64,000 nucleotides of DNA, taken from contig NZ_JAJHPU010000045.1 in NCBI RefSeq assembly GCF_020831405.1, positions 52,530-116,529 on the forward strand. The letters are read 5' to 3'. Source of the stretch: Pseudomonas oryzagri. GTDB lineage: Bacteria; Pseudomonadota; Gammaproteobacteria; Pseudomonadales; Pseudomonadaceae. Below are positions 51,544 through 60,574 of the stretch, piece by piece; position 1 is the first letter of the stretch, and each line of letters starts with the position of its first letter. The notes beneath the pieces are model-generated. The model saw only the letters and a program-made list of their open reading frames with translations. It searched no databases and was not told the DNA's origin. A program made the translations under genes and the position numbers.

Positions 51544-54102
51544 ATGGCCAACATCAAGCAAGACACCATGCCGGTGATCCGCGACCTGCGCGATTTCGAT
51601 CAACGCTCCGGCAATGTGCTGGAGCGACTGGTCTTCAATTACCGCCCGCTGTTCGTGGTGTGCATGGTGCTGGTCACCCTGGTGCTGGGCTACATGGCGC
51701 TGACCCGCCTGGAGCTGCGCCCCAGCTTCGAGAAGATGATTCCGCAGAGCCAGCCCTACATCCAGAACTTCCTGGAGAACCGCAAGTCGCTGCGCGGCCT
51801 GGGCAACTCGGTGCGCGTGGTGGTGGAGAACACCCAGGGCGACATCTTCGACCCCGAATACCTGGACGTGCTCAAGCAGATCAACGACGAGCTGTTCCTC
51901 GCCCAGGGCGTCGACCGCGCCTGGATGAAGTCGCTGTGGAGCCCGGCGGTGCGCTGGACCGAGGTCACCGAGGAGGGCTTCCAGGGCGGCACGGTGATGC
52001 CCGACAACTACGCCGGCGCGCCGGCCGACATCGAGCAGCTGCGCCAGAACATCAACCGCGCCGGCATCGTCGGCAGCCTGGTGGCCAAGGACCTCAAGTC
52101 GAGCATGCTGATCGTGCCGCTGCTCGACCAGGACTCGGCCACCGGCCGCGGCATCGACTACCACCAGTTCTCGCGGATGCTCGAGGAGAAGCTACGCGTC
52201 AAGTACGAGTTCGCCGGCGACGCCAAGGCGGCCGCCAGCGGTGAGGAGGGCAGCGGCAAGTACAAGATCCGCGTGATCGGCTTCGCCAAGCTGATGGGCG
52301 ATCTGATCGACGGCCTGATCCAGGTGATGATGTTCTTTGCCCTGGCCGTGGTCACCTCGCTGGTCATCATCTACCTCTATACCCGCTGCGTGCGCAGCAC
52401 CCTGCTGGTGGTGTTCTGCTCGCTGACCGCGGTGGTCTGGCAGCTGGGCATCGTCGCCTGGCTGGGCTACGCCATCGATCCCTACTCGATCCTGGTGCCG
52501 TTCCTGATCTTCGCCATCGGCGTGTCGCACGCGGCGCAGAAGATGAACGGCATCATGCAGGACATCGGCCGCGGCACCCACAAGCTGATCGCCGCGCGCT
52601 ACACCTTCCGCCGCCTGTTCGTCGCCGGGGTCACCGCGCTGCTGGCCGACGCCGTGGGCTTCGCCGTGCTGATGCTGATCGACATCCCGGTGATCCAGGA
52701 TCTGGCGATCACCGCCAGCATCGGCGTGGCCGTGCTGATCTTCACCTCGCTGCTGTTGATGCCGGTGGCGCTGTCCTACATTGGCGTGGGCCGCAAGGCC
52801 GCCGAGCGCGCCATGCGCATCGACACCAACGCCGCCGACCACCGCGGCTTCGGCAAGCTGTGGGATATGCTCGACCTGTTCACCACCCGCAAATGGGCGA
52901 CCGGCGCCGTGCTGGTGGCGACCCTGATGGGCGTCGGCGGCTTCCTGGTCAGCCTCAACCTCAAGATCGGCGATCTGGACAGCGGCGCCCCGGAGCTGCG
53001 CGAGGACTCGCGCTACAACCGCGACAACGCCTACATCACCGGCCACTACGCGCTGTCCAGCGACACCTTCGCGGTGATGATCAAGACCGCGCCCGAAGGC
53101 TGCCTGAACTACCAGACCCTGGTCCTCGCCGACCGCCTGGCCTGGGAGCTGCAGCAGCATCCGGGGGTGCAGACCACCGTGTCGCTGGTCAACGCAGTGC
53201 GCCAGATCACCGCTGGCACCTTCGAGGGCAACCCGAAGATGAACAGCATCCAGCGCAACCAGGACATGCTCAACTACGCCGCCCAGCAGGCCTCGGTGAA
53301 CGCTCCCGAGCTGTTCAACACCGACTGCTCGGTGATGCCGGTGATCGCCTTCCTCAAGGATCACAAGGCCGAGACCCTCGACGAGGTGGTGGCCATCGCC
53401 GACAAGTTCGCCCAGGAAAACAGCACGCCCGAGCGCCAGTTCCTGCTCGCCGCAGGCTCAGCCGGCATCGAGGCGGCCACCAACATCGTGGTGCGCGAGG
53501 CCAACCGCACCATGCTGCTGTTCGTCTATCTCGCGGTGACCGTGTTCTGCCTGTTCACCTTCCGCAGCTGGCGGGCGACCCTGGTGGCGCTGCTGCCGCT
53601 GGTGCTCACCTCGGTGCTCTGCGAGGCGTTGATGGTGGCCATGGGCATCGGCGTCAAGGTGGCGACCCTGCCGGTGATCGCCCTGGGCGTGGGCATCGGC
53701 GTGGACTATGCGCTGTACCTGCTCAGCGTGCAGCTGCACTACCAGCGCAAGGGCATGAGCCTGTCGGACTCCTACGAGAACGCCGTGGCCTTCACCGGCC
53801 GGGTGGTCGGCCTGGTCGGCATCACCCTGGCCGCCGGCGTGGTGGGCTGGGCCTGGTCGCCGATCAAGTTCCAGGCCGACATGGGCATCCTGCTGACCTT
53901 CATGTTCCTGTGGAACATGCTCGGCGCGCTGATCCTGATCCCGGCCCTGTCGTACTTCCTGCTGCCCGACAAGCGCAGCGGCGCGGTCGCCGCCAAGCAG
54001 GTGGAGACTGCTTCCACCCAGGCCCAGGCCCAGGTCAACCCGCAAATCCACCCCAAGTTCGAAGCATGCGCCGAGGGTGGCTTGCTAAAAAATCAACGGT
54101 GA
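51544..54102 (+). CDS. RND/MMPL-family transporter of the DUF1302-DUF1329 system
   Basis: 852 aa inner-membrane protein. First helix FVVCMVLVTLVLGYMAL (~38-54), large loop, helix block (~258-420) including FLIFAIGVSHAAQKMNG, a second large loop, and a last block (~655-830) with VIALGVGIGVDYALYLLSV. Same superfamily as the 26410-29037 transporter but clearly divergent. C-terminal tail is polar. It closes the four-gene transport set. Confidence 0.88.
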   Translation: MANIKQDTMPVIRDLRDFDQRSGNVLERLVFNYRPLFVVCMVLVTLVLGYMALTRLELRPSFEKMIPQSQPYIQNFLENRKSLRGLGNSVRVVVENTQGDIFDPEYLDVLKQINDELFLAQGVDRAWMKSLWSPAVRWTEVTEEGFQGGTVMPDNYAGAPADIEQLRQNINRAGIVGSLVAKDLKSSMLIVPLLDQDSATGRGIDYHQFSRMLEEKLRVKYEFAGDAKAAASGEEGSGKYKIRVIGFAKLMGDLIDGLIQVMMFFALAVVTSLVIIYLYTRCVRSTLLVVFCSLTAVVWQLGIVAWLGYAIDPYSILVPFLIFAIGVSHAAQKMNGIMQDIGRGTHKLIAARYTFRRLFVAGVTALLADAVGFAVLMLIDIPVIQDLAITASIGVAVLIFTSLLLMPVALSYIGVGRKAAERAMRIDTNAADHRGFGKLWDMLDLFTTRKWATGAVLVATLMGVGGFLVSLNLKIGDLDSGAPELREDSRYNRDNAYITGHYALSSDTFAVMIKTAPEGCLNYQTLVLADRLAWELQQHPGVQTTVSLVNAVRQITAGTFEGNPKMNSIQRNQDMLNYAAQQASVNAPELFNTDCSVMPVIAFLKDHKAETLDEVVAIADKFAQENSTPERQFLLAAGSAGIEAATNIVVREANRTMLLFVYLAVTVFCLFTFRSWRATLVALLPLVLTSVLCEALMVAMGIGVKVATLPVIALGVGIGVDYALYLLSVQLHYQRKGMSLSDSYENAVAFTGRVVGLVGITLAAGVVGWAWSPIKFQADMGILLTFMFLWNMLGALILIPALSYFLLPDKRSGAVAAKQVETASTQAQAQVNPQIHPKFEACAEGGLLKNQR

Positions 54103-54176
54103 ATGGCCGCATCGTGACTCCGTCACCGTGTAATCAACGGCCGAAACAACAATCAGAAATCAGTTGAGTGTTCCAA

Positions 54177-55955
54177 ATGTCTGACTACAAAGCGCCTATC
54201 CGTGACATGGACTTCGTCCTCAATGAAGTTTTCGAAGTTTCCAACCTGTGGGCCGAGCTGCCGGCGCTGGCCGAGGTCGTCGACATCGACACCGCGCGCG
54301 CCATCCTCGAGGAAGCCGGCAAGGTCACCGCCGGGGTGATCGCCCCGCTCAACCGCAGCGGCGACGAGGAAGGCTGCTCCTGGCACGACGGCGCGGTGAA
54401 GACCCCGGCCGGTTTCCCGCAAGCCTGGAGCACCTACGCCGAAGGCGGCTGGGTCGGCGTCGGCGGCGCGCCGGAGTTCGGCGGCATGGGCATGCCCAAG
54501 GTGATCGGCGCCCAGGTCGAGGAGATGGTCAACTCGGCCAACCTGTCCTTCGCCCTGTACCCGATGCTGACCGCCGGCGCCTGCCTGGCGATCCTCAACC
54601 ACGCCAGCGAGGAGCTCAAGGCGCAGTACCTGCCGGCCATGTACGAAGGCCGCTGGGCCGGTTCCATGTGCCTGACCGAGCCGCACGCCGGCACCGATCT
54701 GGGCATCATCCGCACCAAGGCCGAACCGCAGGCCGACGGCAGCTACAAGGTCAGCGGCACCAAGATCTTCATCACCGGCGGCGAGCAGGACCTGTCCGAG
54801 AACATCATCCACCTGGTGCTGGCCAAGCTGCCGGACGCCCCGGCCGGTGCCAAGGGCATCTCGCTGTTCCTGGTGCCCAAGGTGATGGTCGAGGCCGACG
54901 GTTCGCTGGGCGCGGCCAACGCGGTGAGCTGCGGCTCCATCGAGCACAAGATGGGCATCAAGGCCTCGGCCACCTGCGTGATGAACTTCGACGGCGCCAC
55001 CGGCTACCTGGTCGGCGAGGTCAACAAGGGCCTCAACGCCATGTTCACCATGATGAACTACGAGCGCCTGGGCGTCGGCATCCAGGGCCTGGCCCTCGGC
55101 GAGCGCTCCTACCAGAACGCCGTCGAGTACGCCCGCGAGCGCATCCAGAGCCGCGCGCCGACCGGCGCGGTGGCCAAGGACAAGGCGGCCGACCCGATCA
55201 TCGTGCATCCGGACGTGCGCCGCATGCTGCTGACCATGAAGGCGCTTAACGAAGGCGGCCGCGCCTTCTCCAGCTTCGTCGCCCTGCAGCTCGACCTCGC
55301 CAAGTACGCCGAGGACGCCGCGGAGCGCAAGCGCGCCGAGGAGCTGGTCGCCCTGCTGACCCCGGTGGCCAAGGCGTTCCTCACCGACATGGGCCTGGAG
55401 ACCACCATCCACGGCCAGCAGGTGTTCGGCGGCCACGGCTACATTCGCGAGTGGGGCCAGGAGCAGCTGATCCGCGACTGCCGCATCACCCAGATCTACG
55501 AAGGCACCAACGGCATCCAGTCGCTGGACCTGATGGGCCGCAAGGTGGTCGCCAGCGGCGGCAGCTTCTACCGGCACCTGTCCGAGGAGATCAACGCCTT
55601 CGTCGCCGGCGCCGATGCTTCTCTCGCCGAGTTCACCGCGCCGCTCAAGGCCGCGGTGGACAACCTCGACGAGCTGACCGCCTGGGTGCTGGACAAGGCG
55701 CAGACCAACCCCAACGAGATCGGCGCCGCCTCGGTCGAGTACCTGCACGCCTTCGGCTACACCGTGTACGCCTACCTGTGGGCGCGCATGGCCGCCGTCG
55801 CGCTGGCCAGGCAGGGCGACGACGACTTCTACGCCAGCAAGCTCGGCACTGCGCGCTTCTACTTCGCGCGCATCCTGCCGCGCATCCACTCGCTGAGCGC
55901 CTCGGTCAAGGCCGGCAGCGACAGCCTCTACCTGCTGGACGCCGAGCAGTTCTGA
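54177..55955 (+). CDS. Acyl-CoA dehydrogenase (FadE/DmdC-like, ~590 aa type)
   Basis: FAD-dependent alpha,beta-dehydrogenase of acyl-CoA thioesters (592 aa). Start MSDYKAPIRDMDFVLNEVF is the usual N-terminus, so ATG 54177 is chosen over a GTG 9 bp before. Motifs: CLTEPHAGTDLG, FITGGEQDL, catalytic base Glu442 in IYEGTNGIQ, and GGHGYIREW. The long C-terminal domain places it with the FadE-like/DmdC group; substrate length cannot be read from sequence. 74 bp after the RND gene, likely the same transcript. Confidence 0.92.
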   Translation: MSDYKAPIRDMDFVLNEVFEVSNLWAELPALAEVVDIDTARAILEEAGKVTAGVIAPLNRSGDEEGCSWHDGAVKTPAGFPQAWSTYAEGGWVGVGGAPEFGGMGMPKVIGAQVEEMVNSANLSFALYPMLTAGACLAILNHASEELKAQYLPAMYEGRWAGSMCLTEPHAGTDLGIIRTKAEPQADGSYKVSGTKIFITGGEQDLSENIIHLVLAKLPDAPAGAKGISLFLVPKVMVEADGSLGAANAVSCGSIEHKMGIKASATCVMNFDGATGYLVGEVNKGLNAMFTMMNYERLGVGIQGLALGERSYQNAVEYARERIQSRAPTGAVAKDKAADPIIVHPDVRRMLLTMKALNEGGRAFSSFVALQLDLAKYAEDAAERKRAEELVALLTPVAKAFLTDMGLETTIHGQQVFGGHGYIREWGQEQLIRDCRITQIYEGTNGIQSLDLMGRKVVASGGSFYRHLSEEINAFVAGADASLAEFTAPLKAAVDNLDELTAWVLDKAQTNPNEIGAASVEYLHAFGYTVYAYLWARMAAVALARQGDDDFYASKLGTARFYFARILPRIHSLSASVKAGSDSLYLLDAEQF

Positions 55956-55984
55956 CCGCCGGCCTCCGGCACGCTCAGGCGGTC

Positions 55985-56011
55985 GCCACGCTCCCGTCGC
56001 GGGGGCGTGGC
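55985..56011 (+). terminator. Hairpin after acyl-CoA dehydrogenase
   Basis: Arms GCCACGCTCCCG (55985-55996) and CGGGGGCGTGGC (56000-56011) pair with one G-T wobble. The 303-bp gap 55956-56258 otherwise holds promoter D and no gene. Confidence 0.5.
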
Positions 56012-56082
56012 GAAAGCTTCCTCCGATCTCTCGACTTCCGCGCCCCGGCGGCGGCCCGCGCACGTCTGCAGTGACGCCGCTT

Positions 56083-56145
56083 GTCATCAAATGGAAAGTG
56101 TCTGACGTGGGATGTGAAGCGGTCGAGGAGAGGGATCTCTAGTGT
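56083..56145 (+). promoter_or_regulatory. AraC-type operator and promoter D (before acyl-CoA ligase)
   Basis: GTCATCAAATGGAAA (from 56083) and GACGTGGGATGTGAA (from 56104), 21 bp apart, with TAGTGT (56140-56145) 21 bp after ATGTGAA. Closest in sequence to site C. Confidence 0.7.
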
Positions 56146-56258
56146 TCGTTGCATCGGGAAACCAGGCTGTCCGGACGACCGCTTCGGCCCGGGCGAATGC
56201 CGGTCTCCGCGCATGCAGCGAAGCGAAATTTCAGAATGGCAACGTTGGGAAAACAACC

Positions 56259-57920
56259 ATGGCGAAGACAAAAATAATCCCGCCCGCGCAAGGTGCCTAC
56301 GACTACCAACTGCTGATCAAGCGCCTGCTGCTGTCCGGCGTGCGCTACCAGCCGGACCAGGAAATCGTCTACTCCGACAAGCTGCGCTACAGCTATCGCA
56401 CCCTCAACGAGCGCATCCAGCGCCTGGCCAACGCGCTGAGCGCGGCCGGCATCAAGGCCGGCGACACCGTGGCGCTGCTCGACTGGGACAGCCACCGCTC
56501 GCTGGAATGCTTCTTCGCCGTGCCGATGCTCGGCGCCGTGCTGCACACCGTGAACGTGCGTCTGTCGCCGGAGCAGATCGTCTACACCATGAACCACGCC
56601 GAGGACGACATCGTCCTGGTGCACGACGACTTCCTGCCGCTGCTGGAGCAGATCCACGGCGAGCTGAACACCGTCAAGGGCTACGTGCAGCTCACCGAGA
56701 ACATCGCCCAGCCGACCGGGCTGCCGGTGCTGGGCGAGTACGAGGCGCTGCTGGACGGCGCCGCCAGCCACTTCGAGTTTCCCGACTTCGACGAGAACTC
56801 GGTGGCGACCATGTTCTACACCACCGGCACCACCGGCAATCCGAAGGGCGTGTACTTCACCCATCGCCAGCTGGTGCTGCACACCCTCAACGAGCTGGGC
56901 ACCTTCGCCGCCTACGAGGGCCAGCCGCTGCTGCGCTCGGGCGACGTGTACATGCCGATCACGCCGATGTTCCACGTGCACGCCTGGGGCGTGCCCTATG
57001 TGGCCACGGCGCTGGGCGTCAAGCAGGTCTACCCCGGCCGCTACGAGCCGAACATGCTGGTCCGCCTGTTCCGCGAGGAGGGGGTGACCTTCTCCCACTG
57101 CGTGCCGACCATCCTGCAGATGATGCTGGACTGCGAGGAGGGCAAGCGCACCGACTTCGCCGGCTGGAAGATGCTGCTCGGCGGCAGCGCGCTAACCCTT
57201 GGCCTCGCCCGCCAGGCGAGCCAGAAGGGCATGCTCATCCATGCCGGCTACGGCATGTCCGAGACCTGCCCGCTGCTGACCCTGACCCACCTGCGCGGCG
57301 AAGACCTCGCCCTGCCGATGGACGCGCAGCTGCCCGAGCGCATCAAGACCGGCGTGCCAATCCCGCTGGTCGACCTGCGCATCGTCGATGCCGCGGGCAA
57401 CGACGTGGCGCACGACGGCGAGGCCCTCGGCGAGATCGTGGTGCGCGCACCCTGGCTGACCCAGGGCTACCTGAAGGAGCCGGAGAAGGGCGCCGAACTC
57501 TGGGAAGGCGGCTGGCTGCACACCGGCGACATGGCCTCGATCGACGCGCGCGGCATCGTGGAAATCAAGGACCGCATCAAGGACGTGATCAAGACCGGCG
57601 GCGAGTGGATCAGCTCGCTGGAGCTGGAGAGCCTGATCAGCCAGCACGCGGCGGTCGCCGCGGTCGCCGTGGTGGGCATTCCCGACCCGCAGTGGGGCGA
57701 GCGGCCGCTGGCCCTGGTGGTCTGCACGCCGGGCGAGTGCCTCGACCAGAAGGCCATCGAGGTGCACCTGCAGCAGTTCGTGGAAAGCGGGCACATCAAC
57801 AAGTGGGCGATCCCGCGGCAGATCCGCTTCGTCGCCGACATCCCCAAGACCAGCGTCGGCAAGATCAACAAGAAGCTGATCCGCGAGAGCGAACTGGCCG
57901 GGGCCGTTGCCCATGGCTGA
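56259..57920 (+). CDS. AMP-forming acyl-CoA ligase (AlkK-like)
   Basis: Fatty-acid-type CoA ligase (553 aa): activates a carboxylic acid with ATP and CoA through an acyl-adenylate. P-loop TTGTTGNPKG (188-197), GYGMSETCP, HTGDMASID and the hinge region KDVIKTGGEWISSLELE are all present. Layout resembles medium-chain ligases such as AlkK. Start ATG 56259 lies 113 bp after the -10 box of promoter D. With the acyl-CoA dehydrogenase it gives the first steps of a beta-oxidation-like route. Confidence 0.9.
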   Translation: MAKTKIIPPAQGAYDYQLLIKRLLLSGVRYQPDQEIVYSDKLRYSYRTLNERIQRLANALSAAGIKAGDTVALLDWDSHRSLECFFAVPMLGAVLHTVNVRLSPEQIVYTMNHAEDDIVLVHDDFLPLLEQIHGELNTVKGYVQLTENIAQPTGLPVLGEYEALLDGAASHFEFPDFDENSVATMFYTTGTTGNPKGVYFTHRQLVLHTLNELGTFAAYEGQPLLRSGDVYMPITPMFHVHAWGVPYVATALGVKQVYPGRYEPNMLVRLFREEGVTFSHCVPTILQMMLDCEEGKRTDFAGWKMLLGGSALTLGLARQASQKGMLIHAGYGMSETCPLLTLTHLRGEDLALPMDAQLPERIKTGVPIPLVDLRIVDAAGNDVAHDGEALGEIVVRAPWLTQGYLKEPEKGAELWEGGWLHTGDMASIDARGIVEIKDRIKDVIKTGGEWISSLELESLISQHAAVAAVAVVGIPDPQWGERPLALVVCTPGECLDQKAIEVHLQQFVESGHINKWAIPRQIRFVADIPKTSVGKINKKLIRESELAGAVAHG

Positions 57921-57935
57921 GTGATGGGCGGACGA

Positions 57936-57971
57936 CAGCCCGGCCGGAACCGGGGATTCCGGCCCGGGCTG
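57936..57971 (+). terminator. Hairpin after acyl-CoA ligase
   Basis: Left arm CAGCCCGGCCGGAA (57936-57949), right arm 57957-57971 with one bulged base. Just after the ligase stop; no T run. Confidence 0.5.
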
Positions 57972-58030
57972 CCGAGGGTGCGCGCCTGACGTTGGCCAGG
58001 CGGCCCTTTCGGTGCAGGGAGGCGTTTCCA

Positions 58031-58060
58031 GCGACAACCAGGGATTTCCCTGGTTGTCGC
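58031..58060 (+). terminator. Perfect 13-bp hairpin before the cache gene
   Basis: GCGACAACCAGGG (58031-58043) / CCCTGGTTGTCGC (58048-58060) with an ATTT loop, followed by GTTTG. Strong stem; probably ends transcription from the ligase. Confidence 0.6.
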
Positions 58061-58178
58061 GTTTGCGCGCGCAGTGCGGGCGCAGCTTGAGCACGGTGCC
58101 GCCGGCGGGCCCGGTGGAGCGGTGGCGATGGCCGCCGGCGAATCGAAGAAACGGGCAACTTTGCAACGAGAGGGTTAT

Positions 58179-59051
58179 ATGAACGATCTGTTCCGCATGG
58201 GAATTCTGCTGGGCGCACTGGCCCTGCCGGTGGCGGCGATGGCCGCCGAGGCCGCTCCGCCGGTGGCGGAAAGCTCGCGCTACGCGCAGGACCGGCAGGC
58301 GGCGCGCGACCTGCTGGACAAGGCGGTCGCCTACTACCGCCAGGAGGGCGACCAGGCCCTGGCGGTGTTCAGCCGCAAGGGGCCGTTCACCGTCGGCAAC
58401 CTGTACGTGTTCGTGGTCGATGCGCAGGGCAAGCTGGTGGCCAGCGGCGGGCCGTCGATGCTCTTGGCGGGCCAGGACATCGGCGTGGCGGTCGGTCCCG
58501 AGGCGCGCGCCCGGCTGATGGCCGATACCGCGCAGGACGGCCAGGTCGGCGAGATCGAGTATCCGTTCAGCGACTGGAGCCTGGGTGGGGTGGTGGCGCG
58601 CAAGCACACCTTCTTCCAGCGCGTCGGCGAGCACATCCTGGCGGTCGGCTACTACATGGCGCGTGCCGAGGTCGCCGAGGCCCGGCAACTGCTCGACCAG
58701 GCCGCCGAGGCGATGGCCAGCCAGCCGCAGCAGACCCTCAAGGCGATCAACGCCCACGACCGGCGTTATCTGCAGGACGATCTCTACGTCTACGTCGTCG
58801 ATCTGGTCAGCAAGCGCTTCGTCGCCCACGGCTTCAACCCGCGCCTGGTGGGCAGCGACTTCGCCGCACTGACCGCCCCGGACGGCAAGGGCATCGGCCA
58901 GGCGATGCTCGACATCGCGCAAAAGCAGGGGCAGGGTGGGTACGACTACCTGTGGCCCAATCCGGTCACCCACATCAACGAACCCAAGCACGCGCTGATC
59001 CGTCGGGTCGGCAACCACATGGTGGTTGTGGGCTACTACCTGGCGAAGTAA
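58179..59051 (+). CDS. Secreted double cache-domain protein
   Basis: 290 aa with a signal peptide (MGILLGALALPVAAMA) and no other membrane segment. Two cache-like units: NLYVFVVDAQGKLVASGG with ILAVGYYMAR, and DLYVYVVDLVSKRFVAHG with MVVVGYYLAK. Cache domains bind small ligands, usually as sensors; with no signalling domain attached this is probably a periplasmic binding protein. ATG at 58179 opens the signal peptide. Convergent with the anti-sigma gene. Confidence 0.8.
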   Translation: MNDLFRMGILLGALALPVAAMAAEAAPPVAESSRYAQDRQAARDLLDKAVAYYRQEGDQALAVFSRKGPFTVGNLYVFVVDAQGKLVASGGPSMLLAGQDIGVAVGPEARARLMADTAQDGQVGEIEYPFSDWSLGGVVARKHTFFQRVGEHILAVGYYMARAEVAEARQLLDQAAEAMASQPQQTLKAINAHDRRYLQDDLYVYVVDLVSKRFVAHGFNPRLVGSDFAALTAPDGKGIGQAMLDIAQKQGQGGYDYLWPNPVTHINEPKHALIRRVGNHMVVVGYYLAK

Positions 59052-59149
59052 GAGTGTCGCTGGCATGACCGCACGCGGCTGCTCGGCACCTGCCTGCAGC
59101 TCGTCCACCGGGCCGTCCTCGGCTGGCTCGAAACCGCTCGAACCGGCGC

Positions 59150-59899
59150 TCAGAAACCGAGCAGCTGGCCGACCTGCTTGCCCTGGGGGTCGTCGCTGCG
59201 GGTGACCAGGGCGTAGTTGTAGCCGCCCTCGCTCCAGTAGCGCGTCATCAGCTCGCCGTCCAGGCGCTGGCCGTGGGGCAGGGGATGGCGGCCGGCTCCC
59301 GGCGGGCGGATGAAGAAGCTCAGCCGGTGGCCCTGGGCGTCCTCGTAGATCACCAGCGCCGCGGCGCCCTGTTCGGTGGCCAGCAGGCGCGCGCCGACGC
59401 TGCGCAGGCCGAGGCGGTCGAGATCGGCCGGCAGGCTGGCGTTTTCCAGGTAGCGGCCGAGCCAGCCATGCAGGCTTTCGCCGTCACGGGTGTCGAGCGG
59501 CGCGGCGCTGCCGTTGGCGGCGAACAGGCGATAGGCCTGCACCGCGTCCGCCATGGGCTTCTCATGTTCGGCCAGGGTCAGGTCGCGGGCCTGCCAGCCG
59601 CCCAGGCTGCCCACGCCCAGCGCCACCAGCAGCGCGGCGGCCACGCCCAGGCGCGAGCGCCGGCGGGCACGCAGGCGCTGGCGGATGTGCGCCGGCTCCA
59701 GCGCCAGGCTGGCCGGTGGCAGCGCGCGGCTGGCTAGGGCGGCGCGCAGGGCCTGCGCGTCCTGCTTCCAGCCCTCGACGCGGCGGGCATCCTGCGGGTG
59801 GCAGGCCAGCCAGGCTTCGATCCACTGCCGGCGTTCCGCGTCCAGTTGGCCGTCGACGTAGGCGTGCAGGTCGCTTTCGCCAGGAATCAGTTCGCTCAT
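59150..59899 (-). CDS. Anti-sigma factor, membrane-anchored
   Basis: 249 aa. N-terminal cytoplasmic part starts with ESDLHAYVDGQLDAERR, typical of anti-sigma factors; one membrane helix at ~84-101 (LGVAAALLVALGVGSLGG); a periplasmic domain follows. Its ATG overlaps the sigma stop (ATGA), so the pair is coupled. No zinc-binding HxxxCxxC motif is seen. Expected to hold the ECF sigma factor inactive until an oxidative or envelope signal. Confidence 0.87.
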   Translation of the reverse strand: MSELIPGESDLHAYVDGQLDAERRQWIEAWLACHPQDARRVEGWKQDAQALRAALASRALPPASLALEPAHIRQRLRARRRSRLGVAAALLVALGVGSLGGWQARDLTLAEHEKPMADAVQAYRLFAANGSAAPLDTRDGESLHGWLGRYLENASLPADLDRLGLRSVGARLLATEQGAAALVIYEDAQGHRLSFFIRPPGAGRHPLPHGQRLDGELMTRYWSEGGYNYALVTRSDDPQGKQVGQLLGF

Positions 59900-60405
59900 T
59901 TGAGTACCCGTAGGGCAGGGGCGCCGCTGCTGCCTTCGCTGAGCGCGCGCAAGGCCTGGCGGGCGCGGGACAGGCGGGACATCACGGTGCCGATGGGAAT
60001 CTGCAGGGCTTCGCCGACCTCGCGATAGCTCAGGCCCTCGACGCTGACCAGGGTGAGCAGGGCGCGCTGCTCGGCGGGCAGGCGCTCGAAGGCCTCCAGG
60101 GTCGAGTGGGCGCTGACGATGTCCTCGGTGGACGGGCTGCGCTCCTCCTCGCCGCCGAACAGCGCGAGGATGCGCGCGTAGCGCCGGGCGCGGCGCTGGC
60201 CGTCGACGAACAGCCGGTAGAGGATGGCGAACAGCCAGGCGCGCAGGTCGCCGTCGCCGCGCTTGCCGCGCCACGCCCCCAGCGCCTTTTCCAGGGTGGC
60301 CTGGACCAGGTCGTCGGCGCTCGCCGCATCGCGCGTCAGGGAGAGCGCGAAGCGCCGCAGGCGGGGCAGCAGTTCGCGCAGGTGGTGGTCGTCCAGTTCG
60401 TTCAT
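59896..60405 (-). CDS. ECF sigma factor
   Basis: RNA polymerase sigma-70 factor, extracytoplasmic function type (169 aa). Region 2 (RDAASADDLVQATLEKAL, RAWLFAILYRLFVD) and region 4 (LPAEQRALLTLVSVEGLSYREVGEALQIPIGTVMSRLSRAR) are complete. It has its own promoter on the minus strand (GGAATAA-N14-CGTC), so it is probably autoregulated. Divergent catalase and cytochrome b561 genes share the promoter type and are the likely regulon. Confidence 0.93.
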   Translation of the reverse strand: MNELDDHHLRELLPRLRRFALSLTRDAASADDLVQATLEKALGAWRGKRGDGDLRAWLFAILYRLFVDGQRRARRYARILALFGGEEERSPSTEDIVSAHSTLEAFERLPAEQRALLTLVSVEGLSYREVGEALQIPIGTVMSRLSRARQALRALSEGSSGAPALRVLK

Positions 60406-60450
60406 CGCGATTCGGGCGCAGGCCGGCTCGTTGGTTCGTCGAGCCCGTGG

Positions 60451-60475
60451 GACGCCTGGGCGGCGAGATTATTCC
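60451..60475 (-). promoter_or_regulatory. ECF promoter of the sigma/anti-sigma operon
   Basis: Read on the minus strand: GGAATAA (60475-60469), 14 bp, CGTC (60454-60451). Identical elements and spacing face the other way at 60512-60536. Confidence 0.72.
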
Positions 60476-60511
60476 ACCGAAATTCGCATTTTCGAGGATT
60501 TTTTCGCTCCG

Positions 60512-60536
60512 GGAATAAGCCGGCTCGCGGTGCGTC
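60512..60536 (+). promoter_or_regulatory. ECF promoter of the catalase-cytochrome b561 operon
   Basis: GGAATAA (60512-60518), 14-bp spacer, CGTC (60533-60536), about 39 bp before the catalase-like start codon. Same elements and spacing as the sigma gene's own promoter. Confidence 0.72.
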
Positions 60537-60574
60537 GTACGGGCTCATCCAACGCAGCCCAATGAGGACGCCCC

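Noticed and set aside
54177..57920. Assignment of the dehydrogenase and ligase to DMSP demethylation (DmdC/DmdB)
   Set aside because: Both resemble those families in length and motifs, but general FadE-like and AlkK-like enzymes share them. No dmdA or dmdD is present, so a specific DMSP role is unsupported.
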